This document shows, piece after piece, positions 37,693 to 45,442 of a stretch of DNA of 64,000 bases. The stretch spans positions 390,365 to 454,364 of the forward strand of contig NZ_LJJB01000010.1 in the NCBI RefSeq assembly GCF_001420695.1, read 5' to 3'. Position 1 is the first letter of the stretch. Each line of letters opens with the position of its first letter. The DNA comes from Brevibacillus choshinensis (GTDB lineage Bacteria > Bacillota > Bacilli > Brevibacillales > Brevibacillaceae). The position numbers and the translations under genes were made by a program. The notes beneath the pieces are model-generated. The model did not search any database. It was not told the DNA's origin and saw only the letters and a list, made by a program, of their open reading frames with translations.

Positions 37693-38586
37693 TTAATATT
37701 TTCGCTCAAGGACAGCTTTGGCCGTCCGTTCCTTGTACATTAAAGCTTTCTCTTTGTTTTGCATCGTCAAGGCCGTGCAGACGACATCGAGTACATGCAG
37801 CTGAGCCATTTTGGCTGCCAGTGATCCTCCCTGCAAAGGTCCTTCCTGGGCAGCTGTCAAGAGCGTAATGTCCGCGACGTTCGTAATCGGCGATCTGCGG
37901 TAATGCGTAATGCAAATGACGGTTGCACCCGCCTCTTTTGCCACCTTTAACGAGTCGATGGTGTCCTTGGTGCTCCCTGAAACGGACAAGCCCACCGCCA
38001 CGTCACCAGGGCCGAGCGTAGCCGCTGCCATTGCCTGCAGGTGAGACTCGGTAAAGGCATCCACCCGAAGGCCAATTCGCAAGCACGTATACTTGGCATC
38101 CTGAGCTGTGACTGCAGAAGTGCCTACTCCGTAAAAATGAATCGTGCCTGCCGTACGCAGCAGCTCTACGCAACGCTCCAACTGTTCCATTTCAAACAAA
38201 GCACTTGTATCTTCAATGGCCTGGCGGTTCGTCGCCGTAACCTTTTGCATAATGATGCCCAACGAATCGTCCTCGCCTACCTCTCCGTGCAAGTTTTTCA
38301 CGGGATTCACGAGTTCCTGTGCCAGAGCCAGCTTGAATTCCTGATAGCCGCGAAAGCCGATTTTCCGGCAAAACCGCAAGACCGTCGTCTCGCCCACTTC
38401 TGCCTTTTCTGCCAAATCGATGACAGAGGAGTAAATGACACCCTCCGTCTGAGTCAGTACGATCTGCGCTACCTTTTGCTCTGACTTTGTAAAGGAAGGC
38501 TGCAAACTCTGAATCTGCAGCAAGGTATTTGTTTTGACAGTTCCTGCAGATAATGCCTCTATCCCGTCTTCCTGTCGTCCGGACAT
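37693..38586 (-). CDS. RpiR/MurR-family regulator
   Basis: 297 residues with AGAAGGAGA before the ATG. N-terminal HTH_6 domain (about 20-95) has the recognition part AEVGETTVLRFCRKIGFRGY; the C-terminal SIS sugar-phosphate-binding domain (about 140-270) has GTIHFYGVGTSAVTAQDAKY, VAVGLSVSGSTKDTID and VICITHYRRSPI. It is transcribed with nagB and so likely senses an amino-sugar phosphate and controls this pair. Confidence 0.93.
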   Translation of the reverse strand: MSGRQEDGIEALSAGTVKTNTLLQIQSLQPSFTKSEQKVAQIVLTQTEGVIYSSVIDLAEKAEVGETTVLRFCRKIGFRGYQEFKLALAQELVNPVKNLHGEVGEDDSLGIIMQKVTATNRQAIEDTSALFEMEQLERCVELLRTAGTIHFYGVGTSAVTAQDAKYTCLRIGLRVDAFTESHLQAMAAATLGPGDVAVGLSVSGSTKDTIDSLKVAKEAGATVICITHYRRSPITNVADITLLTAAQEGPLQGGSLAAKMAQLHVLDVVCTALTMQNKEKALMYKERTAKAVLERKY

Positions 38587-38665
38587 GGAGATCTCTCCTT
38601 CTGGTCTAAAAGCTTCTCGCCTGTTCTTCCGCCATTATACGTAAAAAAGGAGTAATCCGCCACAC

Positions 38666-38694
38666 ATTATATATAAAGTGGATATTTTCTTCAA
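38666..38694 (-). promoter_or_regulatory. Promoter of rpiR-nagB
   Basis: Minus-strand TTGAAG (38689-38694), 17 bp, TATAAT (38666-38671). A second TATAAT at 38634-38639, without a good -35, lies nearer the gene. Confidence 0.6.
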
Positions 38695-38715
38695 TATTGA
38701 TGAAAAGAATAGAAA

Positions 38716-38759
38716 AAAGCTTTCACTCGCAAGGAAAATCCTCTGCGAATGAAAGCTTT
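38716..38759 (-). terminator. Terminator after yisL
   Basis: AAAGCTTTCACTCGCA pairs with TGCGAATGAAAGCTTT around a 12-base loop, ending on the minus strand in GCTTTTTTCT. Confidence 0.9.
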
Positions 38760-38774
38760 CGTAGGAAACGACGA

Positions 38775-39128
38775 TTATGCAAATACGCGATAGCCGAGCA
38801 TGATGACGACTACCATGACAACCAGTGCCCCGATGAAGAAACCAATACTGCCCTCTTGCTTGCGAGCTCGTCCCAGTGACATCTCCATGAGTCCGAACGT
38901 GATAATCGCGAGCACGCCTTTTACATAGTAGTAGACATCGCTCGTGTGGAATTGGAACAGCAGCCAAGCACCGGAAACCAGGATAATGACGATCATTAAT
39001 CTGAGCAACATATGCAGAACTTTTGCTACTTTTGTCTTTCCTACACGATACAGGATGTAACCGATGATCAAGAGGACAAATGCAACCTCCCAACCACCTA
39101 CATGCGCTTCTTTTAACGCATTATACAT
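38775..39128 (-). CDS. yisL: YisL/DUF1516 membrane protein
   Basis: 117 residues, four membrane helices spanning almost the whole chain: WEVAFVLLIIGYILYRV, LLRLMIVIILVSGAWLLF, KGVLAIITFGLMEMSLGR and IGALVVMVVVIMLGYRVF. The KTKVAKVLHMLLRLMIVIIL segment and the AHVGGWEV start are typical for this Bacillales family of unknown function. It has its own promoter region and terminator. Confidence 0.88.
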   Translation of the reverse strand: MYNALKEAHVGGWEVAFVLLIIGYILYRVGKTKVAKVLHMLLRLMIVIILVSGAWLLFQFHTSDVYYYVKGVLAIITFGLMEMSLGRARKQEGSIGFFIGALVVMVVVIMLGYRVFA

Positions 39129-39172
39129 GTGAAAATCAACTCCTTGATCCTAATTTATTCCCTGTCCTCGAC

Positions 39173-39239
39173 ATTATAACAGAAGTGTCGGTAAAATGCA
39201 GACGCTCGAACACGTGGCATTATTGTGACAGAAGTGTCG
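39173..39239 (-). promoter_or_regulatory. yisL promoter region with 12-bp direct repeats
   Basis: Minus-strand TATAAT (39173-39178) follows CGACACTTCTGT (39179-39190). The same 12 bases recur exactly at 39228-39239, 49 bases upstream. No good -35 box is seen, so the repeats may be activator sites. Confidence 0.45.
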
Positions 39240-39337
39240 TGATCGTCTATGCCATGCGGGCAACTACGTGATAAAAAGCATGAGCGAGATATCGCATCGC
39301 AGTTCTGTCTCGGCCTGCTCGTACATTTGTGTTTGGG

Positions 39338-39550
39338 CGGAAAAAGGGGAAAACGCTCCAGGTTAGTAGGGACACCGCTCAGGGGTCATCCCTGTTCAGC
39401 TCCATTCCAAAAGCGAAACGGCGTCCAAAAGTAGCCTCCTCGAGGATGTATCTCAGAGGTGGACGCTCAGAAGTGTTCCGCTTTTTCCACTTCGCCTAGG
39501 CTGTGTCCCAAATACCTTCGCTTTTTTCCCCTTTTTCCTGGACAGCTGTT
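39338..39550. repeat. Foldback repeat, copy A
   Basis: 213 bases closely matching 47187-47400 in the same orientation. Its ends are inverted: GGAAAAAGGGGAAAA...GGGACAC against GTGTCCC...TTTTCCCCTTTTTCC. A second inner pair is formed by TCCAAAAGCGAAACGGCGTCCA-like and TGGACGCT...CCGCTTTTTCCA blocks. No open frame with a start signal. It looks like a MITE or a long structured RNA. Confidence 0.85.
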
Positions 39551-39578
39551 TTTGCTCGTCTGGATTTTTCTTCCAACA

Positions 39579-39610
39579 AAAAATGGCTGCACACGACGCG
39601 CAGCCATTTT
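39579..39610 (-). terminator. Terminator of the hydroxyproline operon
   Basis: AAATGGCTGC pairs with GCAGCCATTT over a 9-base loop, followed on the minus strand by TTTTTTGTTGG. Confidence 0.85.
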
Positions 39611-39626
39611 CATCTCTAGATTAAGC

Positions 39627-40631
39627 TTATCTCAGCAGAAACCCATCCTTCAACGGATCAGTAGGATCTACAACAAACTGGTGCAGCCCCGTGATGAATG
39701 CCTTTCCTTCAATTGTAGAAATGACCGCCGCGTACTCGCCTACCTGCGTCGTCCCTACTACTTTCCCGATAAACTGGCTGTCTACGATTCCCTCATGAAC
39801 AAATGGCTCACCGACTGCCAGTTGCCCTCTTGCGAATAAGGTCGCCACTCGCGCTGCCGTCCCTGTTCCGCATGGAGAGCGGTCTACCTGTTTGTCAGCA
39901 AAAATCGTGACGTTGCGCAGATGAGAATCCGACTTTTTCGGTTCATCGGAAATGATGACACCATAAATGCCAGTCAATTCGGATTCATGCGGATGAACCA
40001 CCTGCATCTTGGATTCGATCTGTTCTTTGATGCGTGCGCCCCACTCCTGAAGCAACGGCAACTGCTCGATTTCGACCTGTACGTCCAGATCCTTCGCTTG
40101 CACGACTGCGTAGAACGCGCCGCCAAATGCGATATCGACATGGAAGGTACGCCCTTCCCATTCAATAGAGATGTCCTGCGCATAAACAAAGGAAGCAACA
40201 TTTTCAAACGAAACGGATTTCACTTGCTCGCCTTCTACGTTGGCACGTGCCAAAATGCGTCCGGCTGGGCTGTCGATGACGATGTCCTGATTGACGGTAT
40301 CCGCCTTTAACAATCCCGTTTCGTAAGCAGCGGTCACTACCGCGATGATCCCGTGTCCGCACATGGTGCTGTACCCTTCGTTATGCATGAACAGTACTCC
40401 AAATGCAGCATCTGGGCTTACAGGATCGGTCATTACGCAGCCGTACATACCGTGATGGCCCCTCGGCTCGTACATAAGCACGCGGCGGATGTCATCCAGT
40501 TCTTCGCGAAAGTACCGTCTTTTCTCTAGAATTGTCTCGCCTTTGATCGGAGGAATGCCGCCCGTGATGATGCGCAGCGGCTCTCCTCCGGTGTGGGCGT
40601 CGATCGTGGTAAACAACTGATTGATCTTCAT
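39627..40631 (-). CDS. Proline racemase family enzyme, paralogue 1
   Basis: 334 residues. Both catalytic cysteines are present: [12 protein letters not shown] (about 88) and [17 protein letters not shown] (about 250). N-terminal [13 protein letters not shown] is typical. MCGHGIIA and the [12 protein letters not shown] run resemble the trans-3-hydroxyproline dehydratase subgroup, but those carry Thr at the second site; with both Cys kept, racemase or epimerase activity is more likely. It is the last gene of the hydroxyproline operon. A second family member lies at 43044, so the two probably act on different proline isomers. Confidence 0.87.
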   Translation of the reverse strand: MKINQLFTTIDAHTGGEPLRIITGGIPPIKGETILEKRRYFREELDDIRRVLMYEPRGHHGMYGCVMTDPVSPDAAFGVLFMHNEGYSTMCGHGIIAVVTAAYETGLLKADTVNQDIVIDSPAGRILARANVEGEQVKSVSFENVASFVYAQDISIEWEGRTFHVDIAFGGAFYAVVQAKDLDVQVEIEQLPLLQEWGARIKEQIESKMQVVHPHESELTGIYGVIISDEPKKSDSHLRNVTIFADKQVDRSPCGTGTAARVATLFARGQLAVGEPFVHEGIVDSQFIGKVVGTTQVGEYAAVISTIEGKAFITGLHQFVVDPTDPLKDGFLLR

Positions 40632-40663
40632 GGTATCCTCCCCATCGACCTACTAGGCAAACA

Positions 40664-42103
40664 CTACCAAGCGTATTTGATCGCGCACGTCTTGACCTCG
40701 CTGTAAAAGTCCAAAGCCGCCTGTCCCTGCTCTCGGGTGTGGGAGCTGGACAACTTCATACCGCCAAACGGCGCCTGGTACTCGACGCCTGCCGTCTCCT
40801 GATTGACCCTGACCATTCCCGCCTGCGACACGTCCAGAAAGCGGTGGGCGCTCGCCAGATCACGGGTGAACAACGACGCACTCAATCCGTACACCGTCTG
40901 ATTGCACAGTTCAACTGCCTCTGCAAAGTCTTCTGCTGCGAGCATGACAGCTAATGGACCGAAGACCTCCTCCTGCACCAGAGCATGTGAGGCTCCGACT
41001 CCCTCGACAATCATCGGGCGGATAAAGTAGCCTTGTTCTGCAATCGCCAGAGCAGGACTTTGCGCTACCAAGGCAGCCTGCTCACTTGCCATCCCCACGT
41101 ACTTGCTCACCTTTTCGTATTGCTCCACCGAGGCGACAGGACCCAGATATGCTGAAGGATCGAGAGCATCACCTACCATGCACGCGGACATCGCGCTTTG
41201 CAGGCGCTCTGCAAGTTGTTGATAGATGCCTTTCTCTACAATGATCCGACTGGTGGCTGTACATTTTTGCCCAGCTGACTTAAACGCACCGCTCAAGAGG
41301 ATCGGCACTGTTTTATCTAGGTCAGCATCAGCCAGAACGATCGCTGCATTTTTACCGCCCATTTCCGTCTGATATTTGATATTGCGACCAGCGCAAGCGA
41401 TGGCGATCTGTCTGCCGGTAGCGGATGAGCCAGTAAAGCTGACCGCATCAACAGCGGCTTCCTCTGTAAGCGCCGTACCGACTTCTCGGCCACGTCCAAT
41501 CACCAGATTCAACACGCCAGCGGGAAGCTTCGTTTCGGCGAACAACTCCACCAGCCTTGTAGCCGTCAAGGAGCCATTTTCTGCTGGCTTCCAGATCACC
41601 GCATTGCCGCAAATCAGCGCCGGAGCGATTTTCCAGATCGGAATCGCCACTGGAAAATTCCAAGGTGTAATAACAGCTACGACACCAAGTGGCACACGGC
41701 GAGTGTACTGCAAGACGTTGGTATCAGCGGAGGGAATGACATTGCCATTTGAGCGCATGCCTTCTCCTGCGTAATAACGTAGCAGGCTGACACCTCGTGC
41801 CACCTCTCCCCGCATTTCGCCGATCTGCTTGCCCATCTCCTGACTCGCCAATCGTGCAAGCTCATCTGCATGCGCTTCGAGAACGGCAGCCATTTGATAT
41901 AACATCTCTCCGCGAGCGGCGCCTGTCATGTTTGCCCACTTTTTCTGTGCCTCACGAGCCGCTTGTTCTGCAGCAAAGACGTGGGAACGATCAGAAAAAT
42001 GCACCACCCCGACTTGTTCTGTCGTACGCGACGGATTCACCACTGTCACTTCACTGCCAGCAGGTGTGATCCACTCGCCGCCAATCCAGTTTTTGCTCTG
42101 CAT
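40664..42103 (-). CDS. Alpha-ketoglutarate semialdehyde dehydrogenase (ALDH)
   Basis: 479 residues. ALDH signs: GRGREVGTALTEEAAVDAVS, FTGSSATGRQIA, the general base TEMGGKNAAIVLADAD and the nucleophile GQKCTATSRIIVE. In this operon it follows the DapA-type deaminase by 12 bases, whose product would be 2-oxoglutarate semialdehyde, so oxidation to 2-oxoglutarate is the expected role. The call depends on context; sequence alone shows only the ALDH family. Confidence 0.88.
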   Translation of the reverse strand: MQSKNWIGGEWITPAGSEVTVVNPSRTTEQVGVVHFSDRSHVFAAEQAAREAQKKWANMTGAARGEMLYQMAAVLEAHADELARLASQEMGKQIGEMRGEVARGVSLLRYYAGEGMRSNGNVIPSADTNVLQYTRRVPLGVVAVITPWNFPVAIPIWKIAPALICGNAVIWKPAENGSLTATRLVELFAETKLPAGVLNLVIGRGREVGTALTEEAAVDAVSFTGSSATGRQIAIACAGRNIKYQTEMGGKNAAIVLADADLDKTVPILLSGAFKSAGQKCTATSRIIVEKGIYQQLAERLQSAMSACMVGDALDPSAYLGPVASVEQYEKVSKYVGMASEQAALVAQSPALAIAEQGYFIRPMIVEGVGASHALVQEEVFGPLAVMLAAEDFAEAVELCNQTVYGLSASLFTRDLASAHRFLDVSQAGMVRVNQETAGVEYQAPFGGMKLSSSHTREQGQAALDFYSEVKTCAIKYAW

Positions 42104-42115
42104 CGATGCCCCTCC

Positions 42116-43000
42116 TTATTTCCCAGCTGCTGTGCCGACTGCGTAGTCAAACGCTTTTTTGATGCCAGCATAGTAGTCTTCTGGCAATGGGAGACGTGGT
42201 GGGCGAGTAGGTCCGACCGGGAAGTCTGCCAGCTCCATCATGTACTTAATCGACTGAACCAATTGTGGGCTCGCGTCGAAGTGGAACAGTGGCAGAAGAC
42301 GACGGTAGAGAGCTTGCGCTTCTTCCAGCTTGCCAGCGCGTGCCAGACGGAAGATTTCGACTCCTTCTTTCGGCAAGGCATTCGGTACACCTGCGATCCA
42401 GCCAGTCGCGCCGATCAGTGCACCTTCCATGACCAAGTCATCCACACCGATCATGACTTCTAGGTCCGTCTGTGCGAGGATATCCTGCATGCGGCGCACG
42501 TCTCCGGAGAACTCCTTGACTGCGACCACGTTTTCCAGCTTGGACAGCTCGGCCAAGATGTCTGGCGTCAGGTCGATCTTGTAATCGTGCGGGTTGTTGT
42601 AGGCAATGATCGGCAAGCCTACTGTATTGAGCGCTTCATAGTGGGCAAACACCTCAGGCAAGAGCGGCTTGTAGTTGATCGGCGGCAAAGCCATTACACC
42701 TGCAGCGCCTGCGTCCTTGGAGAACTGCACCCACTCTACGGCTTGACGCGTGGATGGAGCTGCCGAGCCGACGACGACTGGTACACGCCCTTTTGCTGCA
42801 GCAATGACTGTGTTGATTACTTTTGCCCGCTCTTCAGCTGTCATCGTGGCGTATTCTCCGAGAGAGCCTGACGGTACGAGTCCATCTACCCCTTCTTGAA
42901 TTAGCCAGTCGCACAGCTCGGTGAGACGTTTGTAATCTACCTCATAATCGCTCGTAAAAGGTGTGACGATCGCCACGTAAACTCCTGCAAATCTTGTCAT
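42116..43000 (-). CDS. DapA-family deaminase of the hydroxyproline pathway
   Basis: 294 residues, TIM barrel of the dihydrodipicolinate synthase family. GSLGEYATMTAEER replaces the usual GTTGE, the catalytic Tyr is in IIAYNNPHDYKID and the Schiff-base Lys in VVAVKEFSGD. Members in hydroxyproline operons turn 1-pyrroline-4-hydroxy-2-carboxylate into 2-oxoglutarate semialdehyde and ammonia. It lies between the second racemase-type gene and the semialdehyde dehydrogenase, exactly the pathway order. Confidence 0.9.
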   Translation of the reverse strand: MTRFAGVYVAIVTPFTSDYEVDYKRLTELCDWLIQEGVDGLVPSGSLGEYATMTAEERAKVINTVIAAAKGRVPVVVGSAAPSTRQAVEWVQFSKDAGAAGVMALPPINYKPLLPEVFAHYEALNTVGLPIIAYNNPHDYKIDLTPDILAELSKLENVVAVKEFSGDVRRMQDILAQTDLEVMIGVDDLVMEGALIGATGWIAGVPNALPKEGVEIFRLARAGKLEEAQALYRRLLPLFHFDASPQLVQSIKYMMELADFPVGPTRPPRLPLPEDYYAGIKKAFDYAVGTAAGK

Positions 43001-43043
43001 TGTTCATTCTCCTCTCCAGATTGACTGGTTCGTTTTTTAAAAA

Positions 43044-44069
43044 TTAATGATCGGTAGACGGCGGGATAAGTAGAAATCCTGTCGCCAGCTCGTCTTCCGG
43101 GTTGTAAAAAATCGTATGCTTGCCCATCAACCAGGCGGATCCTGCGATCTGTGTCACCACTGCAGGCAGACCACCCTCTTCTGTCACCTCGAGCACTTTG
43201 CCCGTAAACAGAGAACCGACGATGCTTTCATGCACAAACGGATCGCCGAGACCAATTTCTCCTTTGGCAAACAAGGTTGCCAACTTTGCTGACGTCCCTG
43301 TTCCGCAGGGAGAGCGGTCAATCCCTCCTGGTGGTACAACTACCGTGTTTTTCACGTCAGCATCCGGATGACTGGGGGCCGTATAAAATTCCACATGGGT
43401 CAAACCACGAATGAACGGCTTATCCGGGTGAACGACCTCAAGCGAATGATTGATAGCTTTGCGAATGCGCACAGCGGTATCGACGATGGCAGACGCATGC
43501 GCAGGGACGAGCTCCAAGCCGAGCTTACGCGCATCCGTGATGGCGTAAAAATTGCCGCCGTACGCAATATCGCACGTGACCTGTCCCAAGCCCTCAACCT
43601 CTACCGTCACATCTGTTTGGTAGAGAAACGCGGGAATGTTGCGGAAGGACACTTCACGAGCCTTGCCAGCCTCGACCTGGATCTCTACTTCTACGAGTCC
43701 GGCAGGTGTATCCAGCTTGACCTTGGTAATCGGCTCGGTTACGGGAATCAACCCGTTCTCGACAAGCGTCGTACACAAGCCAATCGTATCGTGTCCGCAC
43801 ATCGGCAAGTACCCGCCAGTCTCGATGTAGATGACACCCACGTCTGCGTCAGGGTGGCAGGGCTCGACGATCAAGGCACCTGACATCACGTCATGTCCGC
43901 GCGGCTCATACATCAGCAGGGTGCGAATCCAGTCGTACTCTTCTTTCATGTGCAGCATTTTTTCTGCCATCGTTTGGCCTTCGAGCTTGGGCAGGCCGCT
44001 GATGACGGTTCTCGTCGGATTTCCGCCGGTATGTGTATCGACGGTAGAAAATACCCGGCTCGCTTTCAT
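43044..44069 (-). CDS. 4-hydroxyproline 2-epimerase-like enzyme, paralogue 2
   Basis: 341 residues of the proline racemase family. Both catalytic cysteines are present: YLPMCGHDTIGL (about 90) and [17 protein letters not shown] (about 255). N-terminal VDTHTGGNPTRTV is intact. The MCGHDTIG form is found in 4-hydroxyproline epimerases and proline racemases. It would convert trans-4-hydroxy-L-proline to cis-4-hydroxy-D-proline for the DAO-type subunit, whose gene end overlaps it by 4 bases (ATGA). Confidence 0.88.
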   Translation of the reverse strand: MKASRVFSTVDTHTGGNPTRTVISGLPKLEGQTMAEKMLHMKEEYDWIRTLLMYEPRGHDVMSGALIVEPCHPDADVGVIYIETGGYLPMCGHDTIGLCTTLVENGLIPVTEPITKVKLDTPAGLVEVEIQVEAGKAREVSFRNIPAFLYQTDVTVEVEGLGQVTCDIAYGGNFYAITDARKLGLELVPAHASAIVDTAVRIRKAINHSLEVVHPDKPFIRGLTHVEFYTAPSHPDADVKNTVVVPPGGIDRSPCGTGTSAKLATLFAKGEIGLGDPFVHESIVGSLFTGKVLEVTEEGGLPAVVTQIAGSAWLMGKHTIFYNPEDELATGFLLIPPSTDH

Positions 44070-45265
44070 CGATGCAACACCCCTTTGTTAGAAAATCGGT
44101 CATGGCGCAAAGGATCGAGCGGGATGATCGTGTCGCTCTCCCCACGCAGCATTTCTGAAATGACTTTCCCTGTCACTGCTGCCAGACTAATGCCATCCCC
44201 TTCATGCCCAGCCGCAATGAAGTAGCCTGGGACTTCCTCTACGCGGGAAATGATCGGCAGGTGATCCTCTGTCCACGGTCTCAGCCCACAGTAGGTGCGG
44301 ATGATCGCAAAATCAGCGATCTTCGGGTAAAAACGCAAGGCTCGCCTCGCCATGCAGCGCACGACATTCAGATCGACCTTGGTATCAAAGCCTACGAACT
44401 GACGACTCGAGCCGATCAGGAAATTTTGACTCTCCGTCGGTTCAAATACCAGAGCTACGCCGTACTTTTCCGTCTCCTCGTCTACCTGGCGCCTGCCGCC
44501 GAATTTGGAAATCAAGTACCCGAATTCCATCACCTTTCGCACCCCGACAGGCATCTGTCTGGAAGCGACGATCAAATGGCCTTTTCGCGGATGAATCGGA
44601 ATATCCACCCCGACCATTTGTCCTACGACGGGTGCCCATACGCCAGCAGCGTTGACTACTTGCTTTGCCGTCATGCTTCCTGCACTCGTCTCCAGATGAA
44701 AGGTACCGGTCGCTTCATCACGTCGCAGCGACTTCACCTCTGTACGCTGCCTGATCCGTGCGCCGTGTTTTTTGGCCCCTTCAAACAAAGCAAACGTGAG
44801 CATGTACGGATTGACGGTAGAGTCAGTCGCGCATTCAAGACCGCCTAACAGATCGTCTGCAAAGTAAGGGGACTCTTGCTTGATATCCGATCGATCCAGC
44901 ATTCGAAACGGTAGCCCCGCTTCCTTTTGGCGTCTCACCCATTCTTGGGCTGCTTCCATCTCCTCATCCGACTCGCAGACGAGAATACTCCCCGGTGCGC
45001 GGTACTCGAACGAGTGATCCAGCTCGCGGCTGAGCTGGTCGACGAGCATTTGGCTTTTCAGCGACATCTGGCTGTCAAAACCAGGATCTTTATCGATCGC
45101 TAGAATGTTACCGTCGCAGCGGGAGGATGTCCCCGAAGCCAGCTCCCCCCGTTCCAGAACCACTACATCGAGGCCAGACTTGGCAGCGTAATAGGCGATC
45201 GCTCCCCCGATGATGCCTCCTCCGATTACTGCGATTTCGGCATGGGATTGGGTACGTTCCGTCAT
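44066..45265 (-). CDS. DAO-type FAD dehydrogenase subunit (D-hydroxyproline)
   Basis: 399 residues from ATG 45265, with GGGGGAG 9 bases upstream. N-terminal FAD-binding AEIAVIGGGIIGGAIAYYAA, SGTSSRCDGNILAID and the C-terminal DAO-type GHEGDGISLAAVTGKVI. It resembles the beta (HcnC/LhpB-like) subunit of hetero-oligomeric amino acid dehydrogenases. The partner FAD and [2Fe-2S] subunits are not beside it but at 55343-57156, behind another RpoN promoter. First gene of the operon under the promoter at 45316. Confidence 0.87.
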   Translation of the reverse strand: MTERTQSHAEIAVIGGGIIGGAIAYYAAKSGLDVVVLERGELASGTSSRCDGNILAIDKDPGFDSQMSLKSQMLVDQLSRELDHSFEYRAPGSILVCESDEEMEAAQEWVRRQKEAGLPFRMLDRSDIKQESPYFADDLLGGLECATDSTVNPYMLTFALFEGAKKHGARIRQRTEVKSLRRDEATGTFHLETSAGSMTAKQVVNAAGVWAPVVGQMVGVDIPIHPRKGHLIVASRQMPVGVRKVMEFGYLISKFGGRRQVDEETEKYGVALVFEPTESQNFLIGSSRQFVGFDTKVDLNVVRCMARRALRFYPKIADFAIIRTYCGLRPWTEDHLPIISRVEEVPGYFIAAGHEGDGISLAAVTGKVISEMLRGESDTIIPLDPLRHDRFSNKGVLHR

Positions 45266-45315
45266 GGCTGATTTCTCCCCCAAAAAGAATGTGTGTCTTT
45301 CCAGCTCTATTTAAC

Positions 45316-45331
45316 TGCAAAGGTCATGCCA
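45316..45331 (-). promoter_or_regulatory. Sigma-54 (-24/-12) promoter
   Basis: Minus-strand TGGCATGACCTTTGCA fits TGGCAY-N5-TTGCA. It lies 51 bases before the first operon gene and is divergent from the activator gene at 45443. Confidence 0.9.
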
Positions 45332-45359
45332 ACCAAGTTTTGCTTATTTTGCATCTAAT

Positions 45360-45379
45360 TTGTCTAAATTCTTTTACAA
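45360..45379. promoter_or_regulatory. Hydroxyproline activator site, copy 1
   Basis: TTGTCTAAATTCTTTTACAA, an imperfect dyad with TTGT/ACAA ends, about 40 bases upstream of the -24 box. TTCTTTTACA is shared with the site at 53976. Confidence 0.55.
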
Positions 45380-45400
45380 CCGAAGAACCAAATGTATAAT
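45373..45400 (+). promoter_or_regulatory. Promoter of the activator gene
   Basis: TTTACA (45373-45378), 16 bp, TATAAT (45395-45400). Its -35 overlaps the activator site, so the activator may repress itself. Confidence 0.5.
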
Positions 45401-45442
45401 AATTAAGAAAGTGTTTATTATTTTATACACTCCGAAAAAGGG

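Noticed and set aside
39338-39550. Foldback repeat considered as a CRISPR or transposase fragment
   Set aside because: No regular short repeat-spacer array and no coding frame; the pattern is one long imperfect hairpin.
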